DNA of 64,000 nt from Chrysogorgia sp. JL179-B06 (GCA_035772405.1 JAYKKM010000013.1:696001-760000); one strand, 5' to 3'; counted from the first letter of the stretch, positions 12,701-23,989 are shown. A program made the numbers and translations. The notes: generated by a model from the sequence alone, not told the origin.

Positions 12701-15700
12701 TAATCGAACTCTTGAGTCTAGACTGCGTGGTGCAGTGATTCAAGCAGTTGTGCGACCTTGCTATGATTTAACAGCTTTGCGAGTGCATTGATACAATTTT
12801 CCCTTTATATAAACAGGAAGACCTTCAATCCTCATTGTAGCTGTATTAAACACTTCGTACTTATGTCTAGAAATCTTCTTTAATTATTTAAATTTCAATG
12901 TTAAACAAACAACAAATATTCACTAACTTTGGTTTGCTAGTTAAATTATCAACGTTTACTGTGAAATCCATGCAGTATAACGTTTCTACAAACAATGATG
13001 TTGAAAATGTACGATCACTGTTAAAATGTCACCTAAAAAACATGCTCATTCAGTCTTTGCTGTTCAATGGCCAGCAGCATTTAAAGATTAGTTGGAATTA
13101 TTGTGAGCCCAGACTCGAAAAGCTCATTTTCTCAAAGCCGATGTGCAGGCAATTTTTAGTCGACTTAGCTGTGGAATTTTAAATATGACTTCCCATGAAA
13201 AACATGACATGTCTTATGATACAGGAATCCAGAATCATCGTTAGGATAACATGAACAGAAATGTTATGATCATGTGAATTAAATTACTAATTATGGTTGA
13301 TTAAGTTTGACAGGATTCGAACTATACTAAAGACTAAAGTTGATTTCCATTCGTTGCTTTTTATCGCGCGATCGACTTTTTGGTAAACCTGAACATTTGA
13401 ATATATATGTATATAAAGAAATCTTCATCACTACGCTTGCGCAACAGATATAGCGATTGCAAAAAGTCGATCGTACGACAAAATCCGCCTTTAAATTTAA
13501 TTGTCCGCATACAGGAGCATGGGAACAGACATATATGGGGCTAAATTTGCTGTGTTAAAGAAACCTTTTCAATTTCATCATGTTCTATTGGCCATGCACC
13601 TACGTTGTCCTAAAATAATTCGTTATCGATCCTCAACATGTAACTCAAAAACCGGGTGCTACTTCGTGTATAGCCCACACAGAATATTACATCATTGAAA
13701 TATTTAGTTTAAAAGTAGGGTTATATAAAGTATTCCTTTATTTCCTAGGACTAGAGTTTTTATTTGGGTTATGGTTAGGATTTTTGTTCTTGTAAAGCTT
13801 CTGAATCCCGAGAAAATAACCTTGATGTGTCTATGACGTAGTCTGTGTCCCCCAAAAACCGAACGTACAGCTTCAACCAGTTTGTCCAGCTATGCTTTAA
13901 CGAGCTTGATATATTGTATCTCGGATCGCATTATGCATTTCGAACTATGAATTGGGTTATTGAGTCAGCTTTGTTCAATATGTGTTAATATACACACTGC
14001 TGTAGTGAATGTGGGAGAGCTTAGAGTTGAGATACGAGCCGCTTGACGATCGTCCATGTATCGTCTGTCTACTCCAAGTTCTCCCACATTCACTACAGCA
14101 GTGTGTATACATAACAAATCCAAACATTACCGATATCAATCGCACCATTACATCATTGTAACCTTCGCTCTCCATCTGAGTCTCGGTGGCTCAATGGTTC
14201 GAGCGTCTCACCGGTAATCAGAAGGTTACAGGTTCGATTCCTGTCCGGGACTCAGAATCATTTTTCTGAGGATACGAGCTTGACGATCGTCCATGTATCG
14301 TCTGTTCAATATGTCGAAAAATACTTAAGTATAAGAGTACTTACGTACCTCCATAGACGAGATGGTGCGGAATATAAGTCAGATGGAGAATGAGAGTAAC
14401 GCCGCGCGCTATATACATGACGTAATGGTGGCAAAAATCAAAATTCCGAGTTGTTAGAATGTATTAGTATGTATTAGCATAAGAAAGAGGCGTATGTAAA
14501 TTTCAAAAGGTGCCGAAATGTATACAATTATCATATGAATTGAAAATCGACGTTAATTCCGTGTGGGGTAGAGTGTTAAACTTTGAAAATAAACCTACGC
14601 TCTCATTGTTTGCGTTGGATATCATCAAAACATTTTTTGAGGATGGTGATGGACAAATCATCTATGTATGGAGTGGCTATTGAATTAAAATGTTCAGCGA
14701 CAGGATATAGTCATGCACTAAGGTTTCGTCTGACTGAACTAAGATATTGTCGAAAACGATCGTCTAATTTGCGTTTAGTTTCGCCAATATAATAAAGAGA
14801 GCATTGTTTACAAATTATGCAACAAACTAAATTACTAGTGGTACAGTCGAAATGTCCTTTAATTGGAAAAGACGGTAAGATGCGTTGCGTAATTTACTTA
14901 AATGTCCCGTGACATATTGACATGTCTTGCACGAGTTAACATATAGTGCACTGAAAAGTACGTAGGCTCATCCGCACAAGTTTTCATTTTGGTTGACGGT
15001 CGAATAGATCTATGCAGAGAGGTCCTTTAAATTTCGGGTCTCGTCTGAAGATGTTAACAGGTTTACATGAAGAAAAAATGTTGTCAGTAAGAGGATGTTA
15101 TTGTAGGCGTAGCATGTTGGAAATTTTTAGAAATAATATTGTATTATAGGTGTGTTTTGAGGATGGAATGTTAGGATGATTGGTATCTTGTTGTCTGAGT
15201 TATTTTGATTATTTGGAAAAAGTGCTTGTGTGCGTGGAATAACGACAACTTTCTCATATTCTTTTTGTATCTGCGCAACGCGCAAATGTATTGCTATCGT
15301 GTTGTGGTTCTGTTAACGTTTTGGTGTAACCGCTGACCTGTAATAGCGAGACGAAGAACAACATTATTTTCGAAGAAAGTCAATTGCACATTTGCAATGT
15401 CCTAAATGGTAACTATTTTAAACATGTCTTCAAAGGACATACATTTCACCTCTTCGGAAGACAAACACAACGAGTAATCGAAGTAAATTAACCGTCTGGC
15501 GTCAGACAGCGTAAATCGTCTGGCGTAAAGGTCATTTTCAACTCGTTGGGCGCAGCGACCGTCTTCAAAGGACATACATTCCACCTCTTCGGAAGACAAA
15601 AATCTTGACAAGATTCCCACAGATCTTGACAAGATTCCCACAGATCTTGACAAGATTCCCACAGATCTTGACAAGATTCCCACAGATCTTGACAAGATTC

Positions 15701-17505
15701 CCACAGATCTTGACAAGATTCCCACAGTGCTGGCTTTGGCGCAGATACGTGTAAGCATAGCGGACCTTTTGTTTAACTGTGTCGCCAGTAGGGTAGCCTT
15801 ATGTAAGGGAAAAACAACACATCCCTTTAGCTTTTATAATAATATCGTTGTCATCGCTGCAAATTTGGCGTAAGCGTAGCAATTGTGAGTAAGGAATGGA
15901 GTTTAAAGTAAGGAGGCTAATCTAAGTATAGAGTGTTATAGTTGGTAGATACTTCCCGAATTTGCGTCAAATGCCTGCCCACGAAACAATGGCTTCAAGG
16001 CGACGTTGGCAATAGATCCTAATGATGTACTATATATTTCATATTCAGCCTCGATTTCAAGTCATTGCTCGTGTCCATTGAAGCAGTTATATATATTTTT
16101 TCCAGTTCGTTATGTCGACTGCGCATCAAAATGACGTGTTCTGCTTCGGGATAAACTTCTGACTTATATTTCAATTCATAACATCAGGCTAAAACCACAA
16201 TAGACATTTGCATTTCTATTTACACTTACACTTACAAATTCGTTATACTGAATTCCCCAGCCTGATGTTATGAATTGAAACTATTAGTTTTCTCCCGACG
16301 CAGAACGCGTCATTTTGATGCGCAGTCGACATTACGAACTAGCTTATTCGGCAACTGCATGTTTATTGATTTCAAAAACGAGATAAAAGTGGTGCATGTA
16401 CTTTGTAATGTATTTCATTTTATTGTCTGTATGTTATTTTGTTGCCGGCTATATGTCATGACTATCACTTTTCATTTTCAGTTGATGGGAATCCGCATAC
16501 TAAAGACAGCATACCTGCCGCCAACGAATTCAAACTACGAAACCAAATCAAAAACTTGTGTGGTTCGTACTGCGTTGATAGTTTCGTTATCTATTTGAAT
16601 AAACCGACAAAAAGCAATGGAGGGATGCTGGTATGGGACGAGAACGAAGATGGTTTCGCCGAGGAATCGGAACGGTACGACGTGAAAGAGTTTTTTGACG
16701 ACTTAAGGAATTGCAGAGCGAAACAGGTCAACGTCATTGCTGATCATAGCTTTTCCGGGGTCCTTCTGGAAAAATTTCGTTCTGCGAAGCGTCACTCTTC
16801 AAGAGGAACCCTTAAGAATGTCGTTATTGTTGCTTCCACTAATTCCAACGAGTATCCAGTCTATGGTAGTTTCACGAAGAGCTGGGTCAGCGGATCACGA
16901 CCTAGAGGCGGCTGGCCACGATGCTTGAAAGACGTTATCAAGGTAAATTAAACACAATAAGTCATGTTTTTCTAATTTGAAGTATTAAAAGAGAGAAAAC
17001 TGTATACACAATTATGCCCGTACTACTGATGGATAGACCGCTCTTTAATTTGCTCCATACAGGCCCCAATGTATTTTCATCGCATATGGTAGAACCGCAT
17101 ATTCAACAATTATCATTTATAGACCCGGTGGCCAATTTAAATATTCCTTAATTATGTGCATCTAAATTAGCCTTTTGGCCTCGTTTGTGTGTCAGCAATT
17201 CAAAAAGAATTTTTGCTTCCCAACGAGGTTGTAAAGGCTAATTTATATGCACATAAAGAATATTTAAAATGGTAGCCATTATGAAAGAGGTCTATAATAC
17301 ACCCAGTGCACGAATACGAATGAAATCTTCTATGGATCGTTTTCACGTGACGTCATAGCCGCCATCTTTTGTGAGGTACACCCACATGGAGTTTGCTATA
17401 ACCCGGGCGATGATCGAGGATGAGCATGAAATCTTGTTGGTCAGCAGCATTATTAACTAGATAACATCAAGGGAATACAACCGGGGGTTAGGAAGACACT
17501 TAAGG

Positions 17506-17540
<35 letters not shown>

Positions 17541-18413
17541 GGGTTAGAAAACTCATTAGGCGGGGGTTAGGATCTAAGTTGTTTTGGGGTTTGCGGTTAT
17601 TTGCATCGGTTAATTGACAAATCCTTGATCATCGCCCCGGTTATAGCAAACTTCGACCAACATATGGCCGCCATGCCTTTTATTTTTTGAGTCTTTGTCA
17701 CGTGAATGAAAACCATCTATTGTTTCGTGGGCAATGAAGCAAATTAGAGAAGTCATGGTCTTAAAAATATAACTTATAACTAATATAACTAATATATAAC
17801 TTTAAATCATCATAATTTATAAAAAATCTTTTATAATTTATTAAAATAATTTATTGTGAAATGTTACCTTTACGAATTGCCGTATAAAATCGACCTGGTA
17901 GTAACGCCTCAATTCAGGCACATTTCGAAATGCAATGAATTAAAAAAAACGTTACTTGAAATCGTAAAAGTTGCCATTAAAGTATTAAACGGTCGTCTTT
18001 GCCTCGTGATGTCTCAGATAGATGTCAGGCGCGATCAAAACTGGCTTATTTTGTCTTACCAAAAGTCGAGTCCTTTGTCTTATTCTTGCATATTGAAGCG
18101 AATTTGGGAAAGCTTTATACTTTGTACTGCATTATTTTGTTGACGATTTAAACACGGAACCTGTACCATTAAAAAATTTACTAATGTTGGTGCCATTGTA
18201 TATAACTTATATATAATTTAAATTCTTCAGGAAGTCACGACGATCAACACGAGACAATTTCAGGCAAACTATGAAAGTGGTTCTCAGGGCTTGCTTGATC
18301 GTACAATATACGGTGGTTCTTGCAATAGAAACTTGCATCATGCGAGGAAAGAAGACATGGGATGTCACCTTTTGAGAAGATTCAGTAGGCCGAGAAACAT
18401 ACCCAGAGGTTGA
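9717..18413 (+). CDS. Secreted legumain-like (peptidase C13 fold) protein, probably catalytically inactive
   Basis: Four exons join in phase: 9717-10161, 10580-11020, 16482-16942 and 18231-18413, giving 509 codons. All introns are GT-AG (donors GTAAGT, GTAAGT, GTAAAT). Residues 1-25 form a signal peptide (MQLTSFVASLILAALL...). Residues ~26-245 are a Cys-containing region I do not recognise, with the phrase DAVLVIDPYPHASFGHPV at its centre. From residue 246 YAVLVSGGWNG, then NGFRHENIMVFV, SFVIYLN, and VVIVASTNSNEYPV follow the strand order of legumain (WAVLVAGS, ENIVVF, VFIYFTDHG, YATTASN). The legumain DHG site reads NKPTKSNGG and the EACESGS site reads IADHSFSG (~381-388), so both the nucleophilic Cys and the general-base His seem missing. 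I infer a secreted pseudoprotease or a divergent subfamily, with unknown partners. Intron 2 (5.5 kb) is full of repeats. The start ATG sits in CAAAGATGC, just after the TATA-like box. Confidence 0.85.
11021..12110. other. Intron 2 of the C13-like gene, repeat-poor part
   Basis: Intronic sequence after the GTAAGT donor. No exon-like frame, repeat or RNA gene was recognised. Confidence 0.5.
12113..12353. mobile_element. MITE with ~65-bp terminal inverted repeats
   Basis: The left arm holds TAGCCTCCTACGCAGGCAAT and TGTGGCTTCTTTTTCCCGAG. The right arm (about 12285-12353) holds their inverse (CTCGGGAAAAAAGAAGCCAC). The interior is about 100 bp with no coding potential. It lies in intron 2 of the C13-like gene. 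Confidence 0.85.
12354..13715. other. Intron 2 sequence, no gene recognised
   Basis: A 94-codon frame at 12898-13182 resembles no known family. A short inverted pair (CGATCGACTTTTTGG at about 13369 and CAAAAAGTCGATCG at about 13459) may mark a small degenerate foldback. Confidence 0.4.
13720..13840 (+). repeat. Dispersed repeat, copy 1 of 2
   Basis: About 115 bp matches 31497-31612 in the same orientation, including CTTCTGAATCCCGAGAAAAT and ACCTTGATGTGTCT. No coding content. Family unknown. Confidence 0.7.
13978..14117. mobile_element. Short TIR element linked to a tRNA-like SINE family
   Basis: The left end ACACTGCTGTAGTGAATGTG is repeated inverted at the right end (CACATTCACTACAGCAGTGT). 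The core carries GACGATCGTCCATGTATCGT, itself able to pair (GACGAT/ATCGTC). The same core recurs at 14277-14312 after a tRNA-like sequence, and at about 50.75-50.93, 61.20 and (partly) 43.11 kb. Confidence 0.75.
14180..14252 (+). tRNA. tRNA-like sequence (anticodon GGT by position), probably a SINE head
   Basis: The 73 bases fold as a cloverleaf. The acceptor stem GTCTCGG/CCGGGAC has one G-U pair, the D stem is GCTC/GAGC, and the T arm ACAGG-TTCGATT-CCTGT is perfect. Box A (TGGCTCAATGG) and box B (GGTTCGATTCC) are both good. The anticodon stem has a C-C mismatch and position 33 is C, not U. The anticodon would be GGT (Thr). A related half copy lies inverted in the TIR element at 50.7 kb. A repeat-associated, tRNA-derived SINE head is therefore more likely than a working tRNA gene. 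Confidence 0.6.
14583..14945 (-). mobile_element. Penelope-like element remnant with GIY-YIG endonuclease motif
   Basis: Read on the minus strand, the frame gives CKTCQYVTGH, then (after a frameshift) GHFDCTTSNLVCCIICKQCS and YYIGETKRKLDDRFRQYL. This is the Cys-rich linker and GIY-YIG core typical of Penelope-like C-termini. It is interrupted by a frameshift and stops, and no reverse transcriptase is attached. It lies in intron 2 of the C13-like gene, antisense to it. Confidence 0.75.
15425..15601. repeat. Direct repeat pair flanking a spacer
   Basis: A ~41-bp unit (GTCTTCAAAGGACATACATT then CACCTCTTCGGAAGACAAA) occurs at 15425-15465 and 15561-15601, with a related short interval between. 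It immediately precedes the 21-bp array. Confidence 0.7.
15601..15728. repeat. 21-bp tandem array, six copies
   Basis: The unit AGATCTTGACAAGATTCCCAC repeats about six times with almost no divergence. AATCTTGACAAGATT is itself an inverted repeat. The minus-strand frame across it (VGILSRS repeated) follows from the 21-bp period and is not considered a gene. It lies in intron 2 of the C13-like gene. Confidence 0.9.
16104..16340. mobile_element. Foldback MITE just upstream of exon 3 of the C13-like gene
   Basis: The left arm (AGTTCGTTATGTCGACTGCG ...) pairs with the right arm (... CGCAGTCGACATTACGAACT) over about 90 bp, including the paired blocks AATTCATAACATCAGGCT / AGCCTGATGTTATGAATT. It ends ~140 bp before the splice acceptor at 16481. 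Confidence 0.85.
17118..17295. mobile_element. Foldback MITE, copy of the 4.7-kb family
   Basis: The ends TATAGACCCGGTGGCCA and TGGTAGCCATTATGAAAGAG are degenerate inverted repeats. Internal blocks AATTTAAATATTC / GAATATTTAAAAT and CTAAATTAGCCTTTT / AAAGGCTAATTTA pair. It lies in intron 3 of the C13-like gene. Confidence 0.75.
17331..17720. mobile_element. TIR element with G-run and telomere-like core
   Basis: The left arm (GATCGTTTTCACGTGACGTC, GCCGCCATCTTTT, TTTGCTATAACCCGGGCGAT) has inverted partners at about 17625-17720. The core contains a run of about 31 G (17507-17537) followed by TTAGGGTTAG and TTAGGCGGGGGTTAGG. Confidence 0.8.
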
Positions 18414-18860
18414 GCACGATAAGAGAGCTGGAGCGAGTCGCTGCTTGTTGAACGTTTATCGACGCGACTCGATCGATTATTCTCGCTGTTTGGGAGGCGA
18501 AGGTCATCGCACTTCTTTGATGTTCTTAGTTGTAATGAATGTGAATTCGAGGACTGTTTAAGCGGTTTTTATTTATCAAATGTCACCACAGTGCACATGT
18601 TTTCTTTTATGAGAAGATTACAAAACTTGTAAACCTAACGCCGAGGTTAAAATTTTATAAAATGTTAAGAACAAGTTGAGATTTAGAACACAAAGTTGAC
18701 ATTTGCGTTCGTCGATGAAACATTGAAATGAAAATTTTCCTTTGAAATTGAAGTACTGTTACCACAGGTGACACGTTTGCGTTCCGATTGTCTCGAAACA
18801 GTGAATTTTGTACCGTGTTACGTCATCATATCCAATATGGTGGAGCCCATGCACAAAATA
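18414..18860 (+). other. Likely 3' UTR of the C13-like gene
   Basis: Non-coding sequence after the TGA at 18411. No AATAAA was found close to the stop, so the transcript end is not placed. Confidence 0.35.
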
Positions 18861-19204
18861 AGGGGCTGTTTACATGAGCCTGGCTCGTTTTGTTTAAGAT
18901 CTTACCATGGCAGTAAAACACAACCAAAATGAATTTGTAAAGTAGAATTGTTTATATGAACTCTATATATAACTGTAATGCTGATTACCAAACCGGCAAA
19001 AAGTGAAGCCGAAAATGGCGGACATTTGATGTCAGTTTCAGGCCCCTACGCGGTGAAACTGACTGAAAACGAACTGAAACCGACGTTCATGTTGATCGCG
19101 TAGGGTCTGAAACTGAGTTCCAAAATGTCTATATGTCGGCCATCTTTGGCTTCACTTTTTGAGCCACACTTTGACTGGAGGCCCGGTTCACTTAAACAGC
19201 CCCT
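18861..19204. mobile_element. Palindromic MITE with TA duplication
   Basis: The termini AGGGGCTGTTTACATGAGCC and GGTTCACTTAAACAGCCCCT are inverted and flanked by TA on both sides (18859-18860, 19205-19206). A second internal inverted pair surrounds GTCAGTTTCAGGCCCCTACG and the GCGTAGGGTCTGAAACTGAG block. A single end of the same family is at about 60715. The TA target suggests a Tc1/mariner-type parent. Confidence 0.8.
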
Positions 19205-19206
19205 TA

Positions 19207-21105
19207 CAAGGCTAAAATGTTTTTCAATTTAAATTGTAAGAAATAATTTTGCTTTTCATTAAACAAGTTTTAACCTTTATATTCCAATTTGTGGTTACTG
19301 CCGTGTACGCTTTTGTCAACAGCTAAGCGTTGGTCGTTTTGCCACGGGCCTCGAGTCAGACTAGAACACCTTACAGTCATGACGTTGACTGGACCTGAAA
19401 AATATTACTGTTGTACTGAAAACGTACATGGATGTAACCACACATTGACATTACTTTAACATTGACATTATTTTAACGTGTGCATGGTGATGGAATATTA
19501 TATGTTCATCACCATGCAAACATTAAAATAATTCAGTTTTAACCTCGGTGCAGTATGTTAGAAACATGTGAAAATAACTTATGGTTGACTGAGTTCAGTC
19601 TTCTTTAAAACGTGGAGCCTATAAACGGGAATTATCCGGTATTTGTAAGAGAAAAAGTATAGTATCGATGTTCTGTAACGATCATCCACGGAAGCTCCAA
19701 CGTCCTCGAACAGTCAATATAAAAGTGGGTGTTTAATGATTTTGTCGCTTGTAAATATATATATAAATAAATATATAGATGTGATACAAACGTTTACCTA
19801 TAAAATACGGAAGTTTGTATATAGTTGGACGCGTATAAGCGCCTAGATAACTGCTTGTAATTGTGGATTTATGCCGAGTCCTCTAAGTTTTCTTGTAACT
19901 ATATATGCGTTAGACGTTGTTGGTAGATATTCGTGTAAATTTCTACGAGGAAATGAAAAAGTAAATTCTGTTCTTTGACGTTGACTTACGGTAACTTTGA
20001 TATATATATTTAATCATTAAATTAATAATGGTTTTGACCAAACCACGGAAAACCGTTTTACAGCAATTTGGTGTTTATTACATAACCGTTACTGATAATA
20101 CACATTGGAAGTAACTGGACACCAAACTGATGTTCGCTAGGAAAACGCATACGTGTGGATGGGGTCTAAGGCGTACCTCACCACAGATTAAAGTGTCGCA
20201 TTTTGTACCAACTTTACTTTAATTTAATTTAATGTACATAAAACTACAAGAAAAAATACATACACTAAAAAAAGAAAAAGGTTGGAACTCCACAACAGTA
20301 TTCAATGGGCTCTTTGTAGGTGATTTTACATTATTTTGGTGTCGATTACCCATTTAGACAAATAACGCTTTTTCCAGCCGATAAAGAGAACAGTCATTCT
20401 CTTTCCAATACCATTTTCGTTTCCTTCTTCGCCACAAGTTTAAGTGGAGTATTGGAAAGGGTTATATCCTGTAATATTCTACACACAATACAATATTATG
20501 TATCTTTATTCTCTTTCTACATTTTATTCAACCTTCTTATTCAGTTTACACTGTATGTCAAGGATCATACTTATAAGTATGATCATTTACATATATGACA
20601 TCACACTGCATAATAACTTATTGAAAACGTTTATATATCCTTGAGCTTATGTAATGAAATCACTTGAGATGCAGGTGCATGTGCGTGGATGTATATACAA
20701 TGAGTCAATTACATCAAATATGAAAATCATCAAACGATTCTGTGTCATTACGCATTGTTGTCGTCGCAAGTATGATCATTTACATATTAAACAAATCTTC
20801 AAAAACTCATTAATATTCATTAACCAAATTGTCCAATCACATTTCCGTATTTAGTCACGCGTAAGGCTTTTATACATGATAAAACCATGAATACTAATCA
20901 GCATGAAAATTATATAAAGTCTCTACGAACTTTATATAAAGTTCCTGCTAATTTGCATTTCATACATCAACTCAAAGACCATATTTGTATACCCAACTAT
21001 GCGAATCGAAAATAAATCGATTTACATTGTTCTAAATCAACCCAATTTACCTCTAATAGAAACCAGTACACTCCCTAGTGATTACAATCAATTGTTTTTG
21101 AAGCT
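19207..21105. other. AT-rich intergenic sequence
   Basis: No gene recognised. A perfect 22-bp palindrome GATCATACTTATAAGTATGATC is at about 20563, and half of it recurs at about 20768. Short frames near 20320-20850 have no family signature. Confidence 0.4.
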
Positions 21106-21203
21106 ATTTAAAACACTCGAACTCGCGTTTTATCATATCTAAAATGCTCGCGCTGCGCGCTCGCATTTTAAATATGATAAAACGCTCCTTCTCGTGTTTT
21201 AAA
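21106..21203. repeat. Hairpin-forming palindrome
   Basis: TTAAAACACTCGAACTCGCG and TTTATCATATCTAAAATG are followed by a GCGCTGCGCGC centre and the inverted arm. The whole ~95 bp folds on itself. It resembles the hairpin at 46087-46241 in using AAAACACTCG / CGTGTTTTA ends. Confidence 0.75.
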
Positions 21204-21474
21204 TACGACTTGATATCTCAAGATTGAAGTGGGATATGAAGAAGTTGCAAATGGTTAGTCTTTATAGTTTCAAGAGGTCTTTCAAACAAAAGAGTTATTT
21301 TACAACTGAATTTTTCATTGCGTAGGCACTTTAATAATTTTCTTTTTTAGAATTAATAATTTCTGTAGTTATCATATTGGTTATACATGTGGTAGTTTAT
21401 TTTTGATTTTACAATGAAATGTAATTAGTTTTATAAGTAACTTAAGTAACTTTAAGAATCAGTATGCGGGAGAT

Positions 21475-21575
21475 TAGCATTAGAAAAACACATTAGGCGG
21501 GGGGTTAGGGCTAGAAAAACACATCAGGCTGGGGTTAGGGTTACCAAAACACATTATAGGCGGGGGTTCGGATTA
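21475..21575 (+). repeat. Telomere-like repeat units
   Basis: Three ~35-bp degenerate units of the form AAAACACATTAGGCGGGGG followed by TTAGGGTTAG. Confidence 0.75.
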
Positions 21576-22276
21576 GGGTTATAAATATAAATAATAAAGC
21601 TTTATTATTAGACCATTTTTAGTATAAAAATACAATGGTAATGACAGTTAAAAATAGATAGTAAGTTAATATATAAATATGCTACAAAATTATACTACTA
21701 CTTAAAATATAAGTCCCTAATGGCTCTTGAAATAAATGACTGCTTGTACCTCTGTCCCGGACAATGGTAATGACATATGCTATAGTCTATCATTAGATAA
21801 TACTCAAGAGGCTGTATTGAAAACAGGCAAGAACCAGGGCCGTACATAGCGGGGGGAGCAGGGGCAACTGCCCCCCTCCCCGAAAAACCAAGATATGTTT
21901 TTTATAAGGTTGATTATCAATTTATTATTGGCATTTGGATGATTATTTAGTTCGATTGCTGAAATACGACGTAAACATAAATAATTTGTCTTGAAAATTT
22001 CAAATTGAAATGCATATTTTGGTTTCAACTTATGCTTAATATGCTATATGACCATACAGCGATTAGAATGTTGCTTACGTGTGCGGTGTCGCCAGCGCAA
22101 TTTTCCCCGTTTCGTAAACAGTCGTTATCATCCCGAAGCGTCGTTACCATCCCAGCTCTCATAGAATGCTGGGTAAGCGGAGTGAAATTCCTCGTGGTCA
22201 CAAGGTTCCCGCACACTTTATTTCGCGACTCCTCGTGTTCTTTCATATTTCTATCTAAAAAGCGAACAAGCATCTA

Positions 22277-22890
22277 TAATTAACAGAATTCGTCACCTTT
22301 TAGATCAGGAAACCCTGACTCTCATTGTACAAACACTGGTATTAAGCAAATTATTTTATTGCTCTTCGGTGTGGTCAGGCACTGCAGCAAAGAACATAAA
22401 GAAGCTGCAATTGGTTCAAAACTTCGCTGCACGGGTTATATCAAATACGTATAATTAATACGACCACATAACACCAGTTTTGCAAGAACTTAAATGGCTA
22501 CCGGTAGATCGACAACTACAGTACAGAGACACTATTCAAATTTTCAAATGTTTGAACGGTTTGTCCCCGTCTTATCTAAGTAATAAATTTTACCAATGTG
22601 GCACAATACATGAACATTCCACTCGAAATAGAAATGATTTAGCGATCCCAATGTTTCAAACAACCACTGGGCAGAGGTCGTTCCATTATCGTGCTGTCAA
22701 ATTATGGAACAATTTGGACAACTCCTTTAAATCAATTAATGATATTAAACTTTTTAAAGTTGAACTTAAGAAACATTTATTGAACGCATAATTTTCATAC
22801 GTATTTTTAACACTTAAATTTAATTTTTGTATATTATGTAAATGTATGCTGAAAAGCCCTTCGGGGAGCATAAATTAAAGTATGTATGTA
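22277..22890 (+). mobile_element. CR1/L2-like LINE, 3' end of the reverse transcriptase frame
   Basis: Translation gives LFYCSSVWSGTA, LQLVQNFAARVIS, LKWLPVDRQLQYRDTIQIFK, LNGLSPSYLS and FHYRAVKLWNNL. These are the hallmark phrases of the region after the reverse transcriptase in CR1/L2-type LINEs. One stop interrupts it (about 22456). A short 3' tail with TATGTATG follows. It is severely 5'-truncated. Confidence 0.85.
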
Positions 22891-22934
22891 TGGCGAGTTT
22901 TTTGAAAAAAACAAATTTCGAGCGTAATAAATAT

Positions 22935-23545
22935 ATTAAGCGTCCCTTCGGAGAGAGTGAAACGTAAAGTGAAATAATAACTGAGTGATTATATTTCACT
23001 CTCTGACGGTGGGCATTCGCTCGAAACGTTAGACAACTTACAAGCTATTTAGGCACAGCACTGTACACCAACCATTTTATACATTTTGATTTGTATTTCT
23101 ACACTGCCTACGCAGCACAACACGTTTTATCACTATTTAAAAGCATCTATGACTAGTAAGTGACTTTACGAATGTTCTATGGCAAATGCAGAAATGCTTA
23201 ACTACATTTATGGTTATACAGTATATTACGGTGGTCCATATATGCCGCAATGCGCATATAATACTAGTTTCAGTCGACAAATATATTTTGTCAGTCCACA
23301 AATATATTTTGAAATCTCGCAGCATACGTTGTTGCGATTGATATTTCGAAATCGCGAATAACGTCGTTTGCCTTTTGGAAAGTATCTAAATATACGTTGT
23401 GACTATCGATCACAAGATCGAATTTACTGGTCCAGGATTGAGAGTTTGCCATGTATTATTTCTTCTGCATGAACGCTCTTCTCCTGTATACTAAATACTA
23501 AATATTTACATATTTTGAATTTCACGACGAACATGTCACCGCAGC
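22935..23545. mobile_element. Family A element, copy 2 (inverted relative to copy 1)
   Basis: Matches the reverse complement of about 940-1510, for example CTACGCAGCACAACACGTTT, CAGTCGACAAATATATTTTG and ACGACGAACATGTCACCGC. It lies inside the composite TIR element. Confidence 0.75.
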
Positions 23546-23989
23546 AAACAAAGTATGCGGGAACCTTGGGACCACGAGGAATTTCTCTCCGCTTACCCAA
23601 CATTCTATGAGAGCTGGGATGGTAACGACCGTTTACTAAAAGGGAAAATTGCGTCGCCAGCACGCGCAACATCGGAAACTAGACTGGGTACCAGCCACCA
23701 AACTGCAGAAGCCATTATATTATGGGGCCTATAGGCTATAGTGCAAAAAGATTCTGTCAAGCGCGAACCGCGGGCGAACGTGGTATAAATAACTGCGTCT
23801 GCATGGTTTTGTGATTCAGATCACTTAATTCAGATCACTTAATAAGATCACTCCAGCCGAATATACACTAATCTAAACATCACTATCCATACCAGGATAA
23901 GGATACTCCATAGCAGTGACATGTTTTGACATTATAAACTTACAAAACGTACTCTTTACTAGATAAGTCGTCTAATATAGTCATAAAGC

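Larger units (their letters stand above)
22078..23672. mobile_element. Composite TIR element with ~130-bp inverted ends
   Basis: The left end (22078-22218) matches the inverse of the right end (23548-23672), including CCATCCCAGCTCTCATAGAA and GTTCCCGCAC. Between them lie a LINE fragment and an inverted copy of family A. This is either a composite mobile unit or a foldback that received later insertions. Confidence 0.75.

Noticed and set aside
15402..15758. 118-codon minus frame with VGILSRS repeats
   Set aside because: By-product of the 21-bp array; no other coding evidence.
21835..21890. CAGGGCCGTACATAGCGGGGG, an hAT-type end
   Set aside because: No matching opposite end or duplication was found, so no element can be delimited.
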